Below are positions 34,032-46,400 of a stretch of 64,000 nt of DNA, piece after piece (positions within the stretch are counted from its first letter, which is position 1; every line of letters begins with the position of its first letter). The DNA is from Hirsutella rhossiliensis (Eukaryota; Ascomycota; Sordariomycetes; Hypocreales; Ophiocordycipitaceae). Below the pieces are notes generated by a model. That model saw only the letters and a program-made list of their open reading frames with translations, did no database searches and had not been told where the DNA came from. The DNA lies in NCBI RefSeq assembly GCF_020360975.1, contig NW_025408678.1:992001-1056000 (forward strand), in the 5' to 3' direction. Both the position numbers and the translations under genes were made by a program.

Positions 34032-36974
34032 AGAGGAATAGTATAGCGCTACTTACTCTAAGGTATCTAAACCCTTAATCTTTTAAAGACTTATATAATA
34101 AGTTAAATATAACGAAAAAGATTATAATAAATATATATACCTAAACTATAGAGTTTATAAATATAAAAAAGTATAAGTATAGTATAAACGATATAACGGT
34201 ATATTAAAAGATTATTAGCAATATATATAAAGGCTATAAGCCGTATTCGACTAAGGAAAAATCAATATAAAAATACTATATAAAAAATAGAAAGACGCTA
34301 AATAAAAACTTAACCTTTAGTATAAAAATAAATAGAATTATAAAGTATAGTACGTAATTAACTACGAAGCTATATAATATAAACGATATAGCGTTAAGAA
34401 ATAAGAAATCTTTAATTAGCTATAGGAAATTAGTCTCTTAAGCCCCGATATAATACTATATAACGAAAATATAAAGAAACGATATTAATAATAAATCGAA
34501 GAAGAATACCTAAATAAAACGAATAAGGACTAAGTAAAAAATAAGGTACGCTATTTATAAAAGGGCTATAAACTAGCACGATATAATAAGATCTAAGGAC
34601 CTTATATATAGCAACGGCAAGCTATAGTAACTAAATAGTATTAGATATTTAAATCGCGGGATATTACGTATATATACTTTTAGACTATAGCGCGATAGGT
34701 AATTACGTTTTACCTAGAGTCGTTAATCGTTACTAACTTATATAGAGATATAAGAAAGATTTATATAAACTTACGAATATCGAAAAAGAGGCCTTTAACT
34801 ATAATAACGGAATTATTAATATAGAGATTAATCACCTTAATATTAATATCTAAGGCTATAACGAATAAGTCGACTTCGATATTATAGATATTAAAGAATA
34901 TAACCTTATATTAGGGCTTCTATAGCTATAGGAGAGCAACCTATTAATTAACTAGAAAACTAGCTAGCTATATTAGAATAAAGATATAAGTTTCTAGGAC
35001 TAGTAGATTTAAAAGAAAGTAAAATTTTACGATAATTTAGCTACTAAATAGGATAAAAGGGATAACCGTTTAAGTAAATTATTATAGGCTTTAGTAATAT
35101 AAATAAAAATAGTAACTAAACTAGCGAATATAAAATCGACTAATAAGACCTATATACTAACTAATATAGCTATATAACCTAGTATCTAATATAAATAGAA
35201 TAAAGGATATAATATAAAGATCTAAAGAGTTATTACTACTTTAAGGAAAGACCTTAAATAAATTAATAAAGAGCTCGAGTTAAGAGAAACTAGCTCTTAA
35301 AAGAAAGAATAAAGCCTATAAGATAGAATAAAGAATATCCCCTAAGAATACCAGAAATATAATAAACTCTTTAAGGAAGAACTTAAGATAGGGTTACCTA
35401 AATATAGCTAATAAGACTACGAAATTTATCTTAAGGATAGAATAACGCCGACGTTTTATAAGATCTATAACCTAAACGAAAAGCAACTATAAACGCTACG
35501 TAACTACCTTAATAAGAATCTATAAAAGGGATATATACGAATATTAATATCTAAAGTAAGCTACCTAGTTATATTTATTCTAAAGAAAAATAGTAAGCTA
35601 TAACTAGTTATTAACTATAGACGCTTAAACGATATTATAATAAAGGACCGAATACTATTACTACTTATATTAGAACTATAAGATCGATTATATAGTAAAA
35701 AATAGTTTATAGCCCTTAATCTTAAAGGCGCCTATAACTTAATATACGTAAAAAAGGGATATAAATAGATAATAGCCTTTAGAACGAAATTTAGACTATT
35801 CGAATATCTAGTAATACTATTTAGACTTATAAATATACTAGCTACCTTCTAACGGATAATTAATAATATCCTACGCGAATACTTAGATATCTTTATAGTA
35901 GTATACCTAGATAATATCTTAATCTTCTTAGATACCCTAGAAGAATATAAGGAATACGTTTATAAGGTGCTCTATATACTTTAAAATATAAAGTTACTAG
36001 TTAAACTAAAGAGAAGTAAGTTCTATATATAGGAAGTAGACTTCCTTAGATATATAATCTTACTAAGAGAGATACGAATATAATAAGATAAGATTAACTT
36101 AGTTAAAGAATAGCTAACGCTAAAGAACGTTAAGGACGTATAAAGTTTCCTAGGATTTATAAACTACTACTAACGATTTATTAAAGATTTCGGAAAGATT
36201 ATAGTACTACTATATAACTTAATAAAAAAGGAAAAAGAATTTATATAAGATAATAAAGCTAACGAAGCTTTTAAATATATTAAGACTACGATTACGTAAG
36301 AACTAGTCTTAACTACCTTTAATCTAAAACGATAAATTAAAATTAAAACCGATATATTAAACTTTACTCTAAGAGTATAAATTAGATAAAAAAAAATAAA
36401 GGAAGACTATAACTAATTATATTTTACTTAAAAAAGCTATATAGCGTAGAACTTAATTACCCTATCTATAATAAAGAATTCCTTATAATTATTTAAGCTT
36501 TTAAGGAATTTCGATACTACCTTCTTAAAAGTAAGTATAAAGTTAAGGTCTATATAAACTATAAGAATATCTTATATTTTATAACGACGTAATAGTTAAA
36601 CGGACGATAGATCCGATAGGCTAAATACTTATTAGAATTTAACTATAAAATAATCTATAGAAAAGGAATAGAAAACGGTCGAGCTAATACCCTTAGTCGA
36701 CGAAGCAATTATAATATAGGAGCACTTATAGCGAAAGGATAGCTCTTAGAAATTAACGAAAATAGGAACTACTAGCAACGATAGCTAAATATAATATTTA
36801 AAGTATAACCTAACGACTTAATATATTAAAAGATCCTAAAATAAATAAAAGAATATAAAGCACTAAATAGATATAATATAGAATATTTAGAAGTTCTAAT
36901 ATATAAAAATAAAATCTAGATACTACTAGAATTATAAGATAAAGTTATATAAGATATATATAAATATTTAATAT
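34032..36974 (+). pseudogene. A2 pol remnant (protease to integrase start)
   Basis: Protease-type sequence ending in I-L-G-L lies near 34870-34925. RT spans 35560-36000, with L-V-I-N-Y-R-R-L-N-D near 35608 (the Asp of VDYRRLN now Asn) and the palm box Y-L-D-N at 35904-35915. RNase H is at about 36240-36650, followed by the G-R-A-N-T-L-S-R-R linker typical of Ty3/gypsy (36680-36705). The integrase zinc-finger region begins and is cut by K2 at 36974. Only one copy of the 273-bp unit that A1 duplicates is present (34040-34310). The frame is broken by RIP stops. Confidence 0.82.
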
Positions 36975-37432
36975 TATCGTAAAGCGTAGCTTAATTTTAT
37001 AGTTCTTAAAGATATCCCTTAATAAGAGGGACTAAGGAAGCTAAAAACACCCGGTATAGAAGAAGGAGCCGAGAAGAGGTATAGAAAGGAGGGTAGGGGT
37101 ATAAGGGAAAGTATAAAGTAGCGAGAGATAAGACGGATATGCCGGAAACGGCTATAAAGGAAGGAAAAAACCGGTAAAAAGCTTAGTAGTTAAAAGGATA
37201 TTAGTAGCTTCTTTAAGTAGGATCTTCTTTATTAATTAAGATGCTAGACGGGTATAAATAGGGGCGTTAAATAGAGGAAAGAAGGACAATTAAGGCAATA
37301 TAATAATCACTCCCCTACTATAATTACTGCCCCCGTAAGATTTAAATATCTCTGCCCTGCCTATATAACCCCTTACTTCTAATTTTACCTTCGTGCATTT
37401 TATATATACTTCTTATATCTCTCTTCGCGAGA
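36975..37432 (+). repeat. 5' LTR of K2 (458 bp)
   Basis: It starts TATCGTAAAGCGTAGC and ends CTCTTCGCGAGA. Relative to the 486-bp LTR it lacks about 28 bp in the region corresponding to 27930-27960. The primer site GTTATAAGCCCGGG follows at once. Confidence 0.88.
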
Positions 37433-37589
37433 GTTATAAGCCCGGGAGGAATAGTATTCCTATACCTTCCGGCTGCTATAAAAGGCACCTTTCTTATATC
37501 CCTCGTAGCTTCCTTTTACCCCTCTTACTAGAAAAGCCGATTTTTACCCGACTTTTCTACTCTTCCCCGTAATAATAACGAAATCCGAC

Positions 37590-39191
37590 TCTACTATCCC
37601 TACGGTCTATAGGACGATTCTAGCAGAGCCCTAAGATTAAGATAAGTAGGTAAAGGAGCTATAGGCTCGTATAGATAGAACTATCTATAATTTAGTCTTC
37701 TTTAATAAGTAGGACCCTCTTGAGCCCCCTCTTTGTCCTAGGGCAACGGACTTTATAGAGGGAGCTACCCTCTTCTCTAAGCTAACCTCTATATAATAGA
37801 GAGCTTTTTCTACTACCTTAGGCGACTACAAGAGTCACCGAAAGGAATACCTTTACGAGACGAAGTTACTAACGGCTGCTCGTACGGCGATAACGGAATC
37901 CGTTAGTGCTATAAAGCTAATCTCTCTTCGAGAGGAAGAGACTCCTAGGTAGTAGCTTTTAAAGCTCGAGACCTTAATAGCTCCCTCGAGAGGTTATATA
38001 ACTAACCGTATTAGGAAGACCTATACGGCCTACCTAGGAGCCTTTTCTACTAGGAACCTACTAGCTTCTTCGTAGCTAGCTAAGTAGGAAGAGATCCTTA
38101 AGGAAGCTAACTAATACTTCCTTATAGAAGCTCTTTCCGGCTAGTAGCTATAGGATATATCTCTGCTAATAAAGCCTATTAGTAACGGTTACTTAACTAT
38201 CTTTTAAGAGGCTAGCCGGGAACTAGACGAAGAGGCTGCTAGAGTATAATAGTAAGCAGTCTTATTCCTTCGTAGCTAGCACTCGACCTAGACGGCTCGA
38301 CCTATAGCTGCTATAGCCCCTATTACTACGGCCCCCGCTGCTGCTACTACGGCTGTTGCTCCTTTAGCTCCTCCTCCCTCGAGAGCCTTAACCCCGTCTT
38401 TAATAGCTACCCTAGTCCCGGCCCCGGCTTCGCCTTTTGCACCGGGCCCGGTCCCGTCTATTAGACCGGCCCGACTAGTCCCCTAATAGACCTTTTAGTC
38501 CGTTAGTCGAAAAATCAGGGAACTAATCGAAATCGAACCTCTTCGTTAAAATCAGCAATAAGGGGTAAAAAGGGGGGGTTTTCAAGCAGACCTTCTAGAC
38601 CGGGACAAGGATTCCTCGAAGAAACGAACGAGGAGGAATCGACCTACCTACTAAGTATATAAAAAGCCCTATCGGCTAGAGGACTGCTAGTAGGTCTTCG
38701 AGGAAAACCGACCTAAAGGAGTTAACCCTTTAAAGAGGCTATAAGAAATAGTATAATAGTCTCTTAAGGAGGACCCCTCGTTATAGAAGAAGATAGATGA
38801 GATTCGGGTTACTAAGAAATAGCAACTAACGCCGCTACCGTAAATTCGAGGAAAAATCGTTAGTATAGTAAATCCGGCATTCGTCTTCCCTATAGATTAG
38901 TAAGACCACCTATTAGGACCCTCCGACTATCCCCTACGAAAGTTAGCTATCCTCGACTCCGGTGCTTCCCTCGATATCTATAATATACTCTTACGATTCC
39001 GGTCCTTTAAGAAGGCACGGAGGGAATACCTTATTGCCGGGGAATTAACCGTACGGATAGAGGGATACGGAAGGGTAAATTTCACGATGAAATTACCTAA
39101 CGGGTCTATACGAATTCTTCGACGAAAAAGGGTAGCTTTTTACCCTCGATTTTTAACGAGCCTGATTTCCTTCTACCTTCTTTAAGAGGAA
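37590..39191 (+). pseudogene. K2 gag and protease fragment
   Basis: This aligns with the first third of K1 Gag-Pol. It contains the same Pro/Ala/Arg-rich linker (38330-38470). The protease active site is preserved as L-D-S-G-A-S at 38952-38969, whereas K1 and K3 have both lost it. Frame-disturbing single-base insertions occur (for example in G runs near 38570). Coding ends abruptly at the deletion junction at 39191. Confidence 0.8.
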
Positions 39192-39445
39192 AGGCTTATA
39201 TAGGTCTAGACCGGCCGCTAGCTACTTAGGAGCGTATATAATAAGTTACGCCCTTATTTAAACGGCTAGCCGGCCGATAAGTATAGAGCTAGGTTCCGGC
39301 TACTTAGGCTAATAGGCGCGGGGATAATAGGGCTAGTAAGGCTAGCTCGATTAATAGGAAAGGGTAGGGAAGAGCTAGCGGCACGGGCCTAATTATATAG
39401 GAGCTATTAATAAGGCAGCCCTACGCCGCGCTTAAGGGAGGGCAT
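39192..39445 (-). pseudogene. B2 antisense ORF, N-terminal part with start codon
   Basis: An intact ATG (complement of 39443-39445) begins two bases inside the 3' LTR border, and its first codons (M-P-S-L-K) are the complement of the polypurine tract. The frame then runs leftward for 84 codons with stops only at TAA/TAG RIP positions (M-P-S-L-K-R-G-V-G-L-P-Y ...), rich in Ser, Ala, Leu and Pro. It ends at the deletion junction; the tail of the same gene is at 25294-25114. Transcription would have to start in or beyond the 3' LTR, so that LTR probably had promoter activity on both strands. Function unknown. Confidence 0.62.
39434..39442 (+). other. Polypurine tract of B2
   Basis: AAGGGAGGG lies 5 bases before the 3' LTR. 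It overlaps the opposite-strand start of the antisense ORF. Confidence 0.65.
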
Positions 39446-39447
39446 TA

Positions 39448-39633
39448 TATAAGAGTCTTTAACTATTATAGGTAATAGGCTTAGGCTATAGCCTAAGCTA
39501 TATAGTTATATATAGAGGGCCGGATCCTATATATATAAGGGCGGGCTAGCTATATATAGAAGAGCTCTATATAGCTTATTAATATTATCCTATAGATAGC
39601 ACCTATATATACGCCTCTACTTACTTTATAATA
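39448..39633 (+). repeat. 3' LTR of B2 (186 bp)
   Basis: It starts TATAAGAGTCTTTAACTATT and ends CTTTATAATA, the same length as 10036-10221. It is followed by the CTAAG duplication. Confidence 0.9.
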
Positions 39634-39638
39634 CTAAG
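39634..39638. repeat. Target-site duplication of B2, right (CTAAG)
   Basis: Exact match to 10031-10035. Confidence 0.9.
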
Positions 39639-40516
39639 TAATATAAAGGACTAGCGTATAAGTAAAGTTATAAGGAACTTAGAGGATATAAAGAAACTAC
39701 CTCGATATTTATAAGAACGTATAGAGTTTAGTATACTATCTTTCTTTCTAAGTATTAAAAATAACTAAATTTCCTTCCTTATAGTCTTAAAAGAACGCTC
39801 CTTAGTAAAGTCCCTTTTTATTTAGTCTTATTAAAAACTTAATAACTTTAGTTATATACTTTTATTTATATATAAAGCGACTAAGGTTAAAGGTAGGAGC
39901 GGTAAACTTAATTAAATACTCCCTATTATTTAAGTATTTATAGTACTTTATATATCTATCTTTTATATCTTTAATAGGTTCCCTTTAATAGTTAGTATAA
40001 ACTAATAGTAAGTAAGGTAAAGGGTATAATACGTTCTTAATATCTCTTATTAAGATCTTAATTATTATACTAAAGCTAAAGCTTATAGCTTATCGTTTAT
40101 TAATAGCTCTATAAAGAAAGTTATATATATTAATAATATACTCTTCTTAGCGGGCCTTATTTTTAGTAAATCTATTTATCTTTTTAACGCCCTTATATAT
40201 TATCTAAGTATCTTTAAGGGTAATATCCCGCTATTTAATAGGGCTTATTAGTATTAGGTATTAATAATCTCTATAAATATACTAAGGAGGTTACTTTTAC
40301 TTATAAACGTTTTATTAGTCTTAGCTTATAAACTTTTCCTTTTCTTTAGCGTAAAAGCGCCCTTTACTACCTTTTACTTTAACTTTACTATAGTAAGTAG
40401 GTAAAATAAAGATCTTACTCTTAAATAATAATACGTTAAAGAAGATAGTAGTATTCTTAGGGAGGTCTATAGCTAGGCCTAGGATACTATTTAGGTTCGC
40501 TACTATATCTTAGGAA
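39639..40516 (-). pseudogene. Broken ORF of unknown origin in the pre-TE DNA
   Basis: Read leftward from about 40516 (an ATA that could be a mutated ATG, followed by V-A-N-L-N-S-I-L-G-L), a frame of roughly 290 codons appears with mostly TAA/TAG at possible Gln/Trp sites. The best part is 40230-39960, about 90 codons with three stops, rich in Lys, Ile, Arg and Tyr (for example K-G-V-K-K-I-N-R-F). It may run on into 10030-9400 on the other side of B2. I recognise no domain; it could be an old transposase or a duplicated host gene hit by RIP. At least one frame change must be assumed, so this is a weak call. Confidence 0.33.
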
Positions 40517-42743
40517 AGGGTAGAGTAAGTAAAAGAAAGGGAAAAGATAAGATTAAATAGTTAAGGTAAGTAGTTTTAAGTTATAACGCTAAGAAGCTAA
40601 GAGGGTATTATATATATATATAAGAGTTATATTAATAAAGGGGATCGTTATAAGTAGGTAAGTATATAAAGTATATATATATATAAAAGAAAGAAGAAAG
40701 AAGGAAGAAAGAAAGTATAGCGAGAGGAATAAATAGTTATTAAAGCGCGCGGTTATTAGTTACTTTAGCTAGTCTTTTATAGTAGTAAGGTCTTAGGCGT
40801 ATTTAAGGGTTATGCTTAAATAGCTTCTTTTACTAGTTATTAATTAAGGAGCTATTTAATCTCTACCCTTTTCTTCCCTTCTTTACTCTTTTTATTCCTC
40901 TTCTTCCTCTTTTCTTTTTTATTTTCTTTATTTCTTTAAACCGCTACCTCTTATCTTTTCCTTTTATAACTACCTCTTCTTCCTTATTATATCTTATAAG
41001 ACTACTAAACTTAAAACTAAAGAGCTACTAGATATCGTTAACCTCTCTTTAATTACTCTTCTATAACCTTCCCTTATTACTACTACTCTTCCTACTTAGA
41101 ATTATTATACTAAGGTCTTTCCTCTTTATATAAAGTACTTTTAAGTAATAACTATTTAATTTATTTAATCTCGCTTAGCTTATTCTAACTATCTTCTTTT
41201 ATAAATCTATAGTTACTTTAAGACCTAGGTCTATAGTAGAAATAATATCGGTTATTAAGGGTTTTTAATTTATATAGAAATTGCCTTTTAGTTATAGGTT
41301 CTATTAAAAGCTCTTAATATTATTAAGATTAAAGCGCGCGGTCGCTCTCCTCTCTCTTACTTTCTTAAGAGTACGCTAGGTTAGTATAATTAAATCGTCT
41401 TTTATACCCTTTATTATAAACGTCGGCTAGTAACCTATATCCTTATAGAAATCGCTTATCCGCGTAGATACTTCTTTTCTTAGCTTAGTTTAAGGCGGTA
41501 AGAATACTCTTAAGTAGTCTTAATTACTTTATATAGAACTTATAACCCTTGCCTTTATTAAAAGTATATTTAAACTTATTAAACGACTATAACTTCCGCT
41601 TATAAGTATAATATATTTCCTTTTTATAAGTATATCTTTTTTCTAGGTACTACTAATAGCTCTTATAATAACTATATCTAGGATTTAACTAAAGCGCCTA
41701 TTTAAAAATAATAGTACTTTCTTAAATACTATAAGGCTACTTATAACTTTAATAGATTCGCTAACTATATATATAGTTATAATTTCTATACTAACCTTAA
41801 AATTTAAAGATTTTACAATAAGTATATTAATAATAAAACCGCCCCTTATCTTCTTTATAATATCCTTAATCCCTTTAGTCCTACTAAGGATTTAAAGGAA
41901 AGGAAGGAAATTAACCTTACGCCAGTTTTACTTAAAAAGAGATTATATATATTTAATAAGCTTACTCTTAAGTAATAATTAAATAGTCTTTAAGTTCGCT
42001 TTATAGTAGTTTATAATAGGTTTACTAGGAGTAGGTATCCTTATTTAGTTATTATCTTTAGCGGTAAAAGTTTTTCTTTTAAGGTTATATACGTTTAATC
42101 TAGTAAGTTAAAATATATATTAAAATTTATCTTATAAGCGCGCTTATTTTCGCTATAATAGGTCTCCCCCTTTATAATAAAAAATAAATATCCTTATTTA
42201 TAAAGTAAAAAATCTTATTTTTAAAGGAGGTAAGTAGTAAGAATATTTATTTTCTTACTTTATTATTTAAATATATCTTTATTTATCTTCTTTAAGGTAA
42301 TAAAAGGTAGGTTATTATTAAGGAAAGGTAGGATATATTATCTTTATTTACTTAGGGAGCTTTAAGTAGAAAATTTAAAATAATAAGGTAGTAAGTAAGG
42401 CGCTTATAAATATCTTAGCTACTATAGTTATCCTTTAATTAAATAGTTAGATAGTGCCTTAGTTACTAGTTAGGTTCTAGCGTGCTTTTTATAATAGTTA
42501 TAGATTTTTATTTTTATTACCTTTTCCTTCTTAGCTCCTTTTTACCTCCTTTTTTTCTCGTTAAATTAGCGTCTTTAAGGCTCTTATATAAAGATCCTTT
42601 TTTACTTTACTAAGTTATAGTAGCTAAACCTTAATCGTATACCTTAGGCCTTTCTTAGGTATCTATAGTTACTCCTTTTTCTCTTCTTAGCTTTAATCTT
42701 TCTAAGGTTTATTAAAGAGTCGTTATAACTATAGTACTATTTA
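40517..42743. other. Unassigned RIP-saturated DNA between B2 and K3
   Basis: No LTR, RT, integrase or transposase motif is recognisable. Notable pieces are a purine run (40681-40720), a long pyrimidine-rich tract on the plus strand (40865-40985) of the kind found upstream of fungal start codons, followed by ACTACTAAACTTAAAACT near 41005, and short GC-rich GCGCGCGGT motifs at 40763 and 41332. A rightward coding frame starting near 41000 is conceivable but not supported by length. Confidence 0.35.
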
Positions 42744-43227
42744 TCTTACGTAGAGAGATATAAGAAGTATATAAAAATATATAAAGGTAAAATTAAAAGT
42801 AAGGGGTCCGATAGGTAGGGCAGAGAGATTTAATTCTTATAGGGGCAGTAATAAAGGTAGGAGAGTAATTATTATATTACCTTAGTTATCCTTCTTTCCT
42901 CTATCTAACGCCCCCTTTTATACCTATCTAGCACCTTAATTAATAAAGATAATCCTACTTAAAGAAGCTACTAATATCCTTTCGACTACCGAGCTTTTTA
43001 CTGGGTTTCCCCTCTTTTCTAGCCGTTACCGGTATATCCGTCTTATCTTTCGCTACCTCTATAAGAAGCTATCGCTACTTCTACTTCCCCTTATACCCCT
43101 ACCCTCCTTTCTATACCTCTTTTTAGCTCCTTCTTCCTTCTTCTATACTAGGTGTTTTTAGCTTCCTTAGTCCCTCGTGCTAAGGGATATCTCCGAGAAC
43201 TACGAAATTAGGCTATGCTTCGCGACA
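42744..43227 (-). repeat. 3' LTR of K3 (484 bp)
   Basis: The right edge ...GCTTCGCGACA is the unmutated LTR start (TGTCGCGAAGC). The left edge, TCTTACGTAGAGAG, is a changed form of TCTCGCGAAGAGAG. The polypurine complement ACCCCCTTAGC adjoins at 43228. Confidence 0.88.
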
Positions 43228-43429
43228 TACCCCCTTAGCTATAGCCTGCCCCTTAAGGGCATAGCTAATACGGCTTTAGGCTAGTAAGCGTATAGAGGAG
43301 GTTCTTAGCTCTATACTTCTCCCTTTACTTAAGGAAAGCAAGGGCCCTTTTAGGTCCCTAGGCTCTTTTAGACCTACTTAAGGAGTAAGGGCCTAAAGAG
43401 GGGAAAGTCCTATAAAAAAGGGGGCCTTC

Positions 43430-46400
43430 TTAGAAGGGAAAAACCTAATTAAATAGGGGGCCCTCTAAAGGGAAAAACCTCTTCCTTTTCTTTAGCTATA
43501 GACGTTACCTTCTTATACGGGCTATTAGCTCCTCTCGTAAACTCTTAAGGCGGGCCTCTAAGAATAGCTTCTCTTAAACGTCTTCTAGCTTAATTTACTA
43601 TAAAAAGATAGCTAGCTTCTACTTCGGTAAGGGCTTCGTAAGACCGTCGGCTTTTATTAATACTATTAAAACCTAATAAACGGAAATTAGTCCCTTTTAG
43701 ACCTCTTAGCGTAACTAATACTAATAGATATTAATATACTATAGCTAGGTCGATAGCTTACTATTTTCCTCTATAAGACTTTATATAGTCTATATATTAT
43801 TGCATTCTATAGCTAATAGGGACGGAATTTATAGTCGTAAAGATATTAGTAGCCGGCTAAGGAAAATCGCTTTTTTTAACGCTTCTAAAAGAGCTAGTAG
43901 CTCTGCCTCTATACTTAAAGTCGTAACGGTAGCTTACTTTAAAGCTCTCTAAGTAATAGTTCCTTTAAAAAGGGATATAATATACCCTTATAAGCTCTTT
44001 CTATCTAAGGAATTATCCGTAAAGGATAAATCGCTTAAATAAAGGAAGATTTCGGTAGCTTATTTCCTTCCCTACCCTCTTAGGCGTAGACTATATAATC
44101 TCGTTAAATAAAGATAAAGGATAGCTCTATCTACTACTTCTTAATGCCTAGGGCTAGGATTCTAGTTATACCTAGCTAGCCGGGAGACCGTAAAAGAGAT
44201 ATCTAGTCTAGTAGAAATAGCTAAAAAAGCAAGGAGCCTACCTTCTATTAATATTAGTGTTTCTCTTACTCCTTAGCTTAAAAGGACGGATTAAGTAAAA
44301 GCTCTTCGTTTAATATAAGCGTAGAGGGAAGCTTATTATCGAGGGAATTAAGGAGGAATTTATAAGCGACCTTATTAATATAAGCGTCCTAGGTAAGCTA
44401 GATAGTCCGTTAGGACCTATTTTAAAGGATTTATATCCCTAAGAACTACTTTAGCTCCCTTAGCTTAGTTATCTTATACCTTTATTATAAGCCTTATATA
44501 GCCTCCTTAGTAGTAGCTTCTTCCTCTTTTAAGTAGGCCTAAATAATATTATCGATATAAAAGAAGACTATAATTCTACCCTTTTATATTATACACGGTT
44601 CCTAAGGGACTTTCTTAAAGCCTAGGGCTTCGAAGGAACCTATTAAATACTATTACTAAAGAAGGGGTAATCTTCGTAGTCTATATAAAGCTTTCCTAAG
44701 CCGTAGAACCTTTCCTAGCTATTAAAAGCTTAGTAGAAGGCATATATAGATAACTTCTTTTTCTTCCTTAAGTAGGCAGTTAATAAAGGCGTTAACTATA
44801 TCTATTTATTCGAGCTCGAGGTCGAATTCTACTACTATAGCTATAAGGGTCTAAAAAGATATCCCTACTAAGGTAGTTGCCTTAGTAGGTAGATCCCCCT
44901 TTTCCTATTAATTCCTATAGATAACTAGCCGGGCTTTATACTTTTAAAGGAAGCTATATTTATTAGTCTTATAGATAAAGACCTACTTATAGCTAAGGTC
45001 CTATTTTCCTCTTACTTTTTCCTTAAGGACCTCTTCGAAAGACCCTATCTCTTTATATAAGGCTAGGTAGTCTTTCTAGGCCTAGAAAAACTAGTCTTTA
45101 AAAGGATATCTCTCTAGCTGCTTCTAGTTTACTAGTAGGTCTAGGAGGTCTCTTTTATATACCTTCTTTGCTAATAGTAGCTTAAAAAGCCGGCCTACTA
45201 TAAACGCTCTATAGGAACCGTCTTTTATTAGTATTAGGTAGAAGTCGGAAAAACGATCGAAATAAGGGAAAGGTTAGTCTTCTTTTATATTAGGCCCTAT
45301 ACCTTCCTTTGCTTCTCGAAGCAGGGATAAAAAGGCAGCCGGGTAATCCTTTAAGAGAGGTGCCTTTCCTACCCCCTTAAGGGTCGAGATAGGAAGACTA
45401 ACTAAAAAAGCTACTTCTAGATCTTCTTCTTATTCTATAAGAGGAGGCGTAGGGAGGTAAGCGTATTCTAGCTCTACTACTTTCCTATAGTCTCCTTCTT
45501 CGTCTAGATTATCTAATCTAGTAGCTTCCTCTTCTTTAAAGTTAGCGTTATCCTCGACTACTTTAACGTTAGTTTCTTCTTCTATTTCCTTATCTAGGAC
45601 TTCTTCTTAAGACTATTAGGAAGGGGGGATTTAGATCTTCTAAATTAGCTAACGTTAAGAGAGTAAGAGGGGCTATTAATCCCTCTTTCCGTCGAAAAAG
45701 CTAGATTCGTTAAAAATTATATCTCTAGTTAAAATAACCTTCTATAAAAGAGGAATCTTAATCTAGAAGATATTCGTAGAATTATAACTAATAAGGTAAC
45801 TAATAAAGGCTCTTAGATTAAGCTTTCTTTTCTTCTTCCTTTTTAGCTATATATCGGTAGTTATTACGTATACCTTATAGCCGTAAGTATAAAGGTAGGC
45901 TAGCGAGGCCCTCTTCTTTATAAAGAGCTCGAGGGGAGATTTCTAGTCTATTCCTTAGGTACTTAGGGTCCGGTTCTAAAGGTAATAGGCGGTCTTAACG
46001 ACTTCCCTTTAAAGGTCGTAGGGAAGCTTTATAGTAAGTCTTATTATACGGGCCCTTTTTATTATAGTACCCCCTAATCTTTCTGCCCCTCCGTTCTAGG
46101 CCTAGGTATTTAGTGCTAATAGGAGTAGTAAAATACTACTTTTTCGAAGCTACTTTAAGATATCTTTCGTAAATAGCTCTCCGTTAGACTATATCTTCTT
46201 TACCTCGTAGCTAAAGTAGGATTTTATCTAGTTAACGAAGTCTTAAAAGGCAAACTAGTTATACTTACTTAGGTAGGTCCGTAAGAAATAAGGGAAAACT
46301 ATCCCTAAAAAGGCGTCTATAAAAAACATTACCTTAATAAAGCTTTCTTAATCCCTAGAGACATTGGTCTTATCGACCTAAATTTCCTTATATAGCTAGT

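Larger units (their letters stand above)
25295..36974 (+). mobile_element. Ty3/gypsy element A, copy A2 (3' end deleted)
   Basis: The element's own sequence is 25295-27781 and 34032-36974; K1 splits it, and K2 interrupts it at the integrase zinc-finger region. It starts with a 379-bp LTR inside the B2 antisense ORF (preceding bases CGGCG). Everything of A2 beyond 36974, including most of integrase and the 3' LTR, is missing: after K2 the sequence goes directly to B2. Copy A1 shows the unoccupied form of the K1 target (CTAAAATAAAGGAATAG, with one extra-base difference), which proves the A2 halves belong together. Confidence 0.88.
36975..39191 (+). mobile_element. Ty1/copia element K, truncated copy K2
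   Basis: The 5' LTR (36975-37432), primer site (37433-37449), gag and protease align with K1 28268-30017. At about 39191 similarity stops in the middle of an AGAGGAA motif and B2 sequence begins. All of integrase, RT and the 3' LTR are missing. The preceding 5 bases are AATAT; no partner exists. A deletion after insertion removed the K2 3' part, the A2 3' part and part of B2. Confidence 0.85.
10036..39633 (+). mobile_element. Ty3/gypsy element B, copy B2 (host of nested insertions)
   Basis: Both LTRs are 186 bp (10036-10221 and 39448-39633) and are flanked by perfect 5-bp target duplications CTAAG (10031-10035 and 39634-39638). B2's own sequence is 10036-10805, 20562-25294 and 39192-39633; the rest is inserted C1, A2, K1 and K2. 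The internal order is gag with a CCHC knuckle, protease, RT, RNase H, integrase, then a convergent antisense ORF ending at the 3' LTR. Part of the antisense ORF and all of the A2/K2 right ends were lost at the junction near 39191. Confidence 0.9.
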
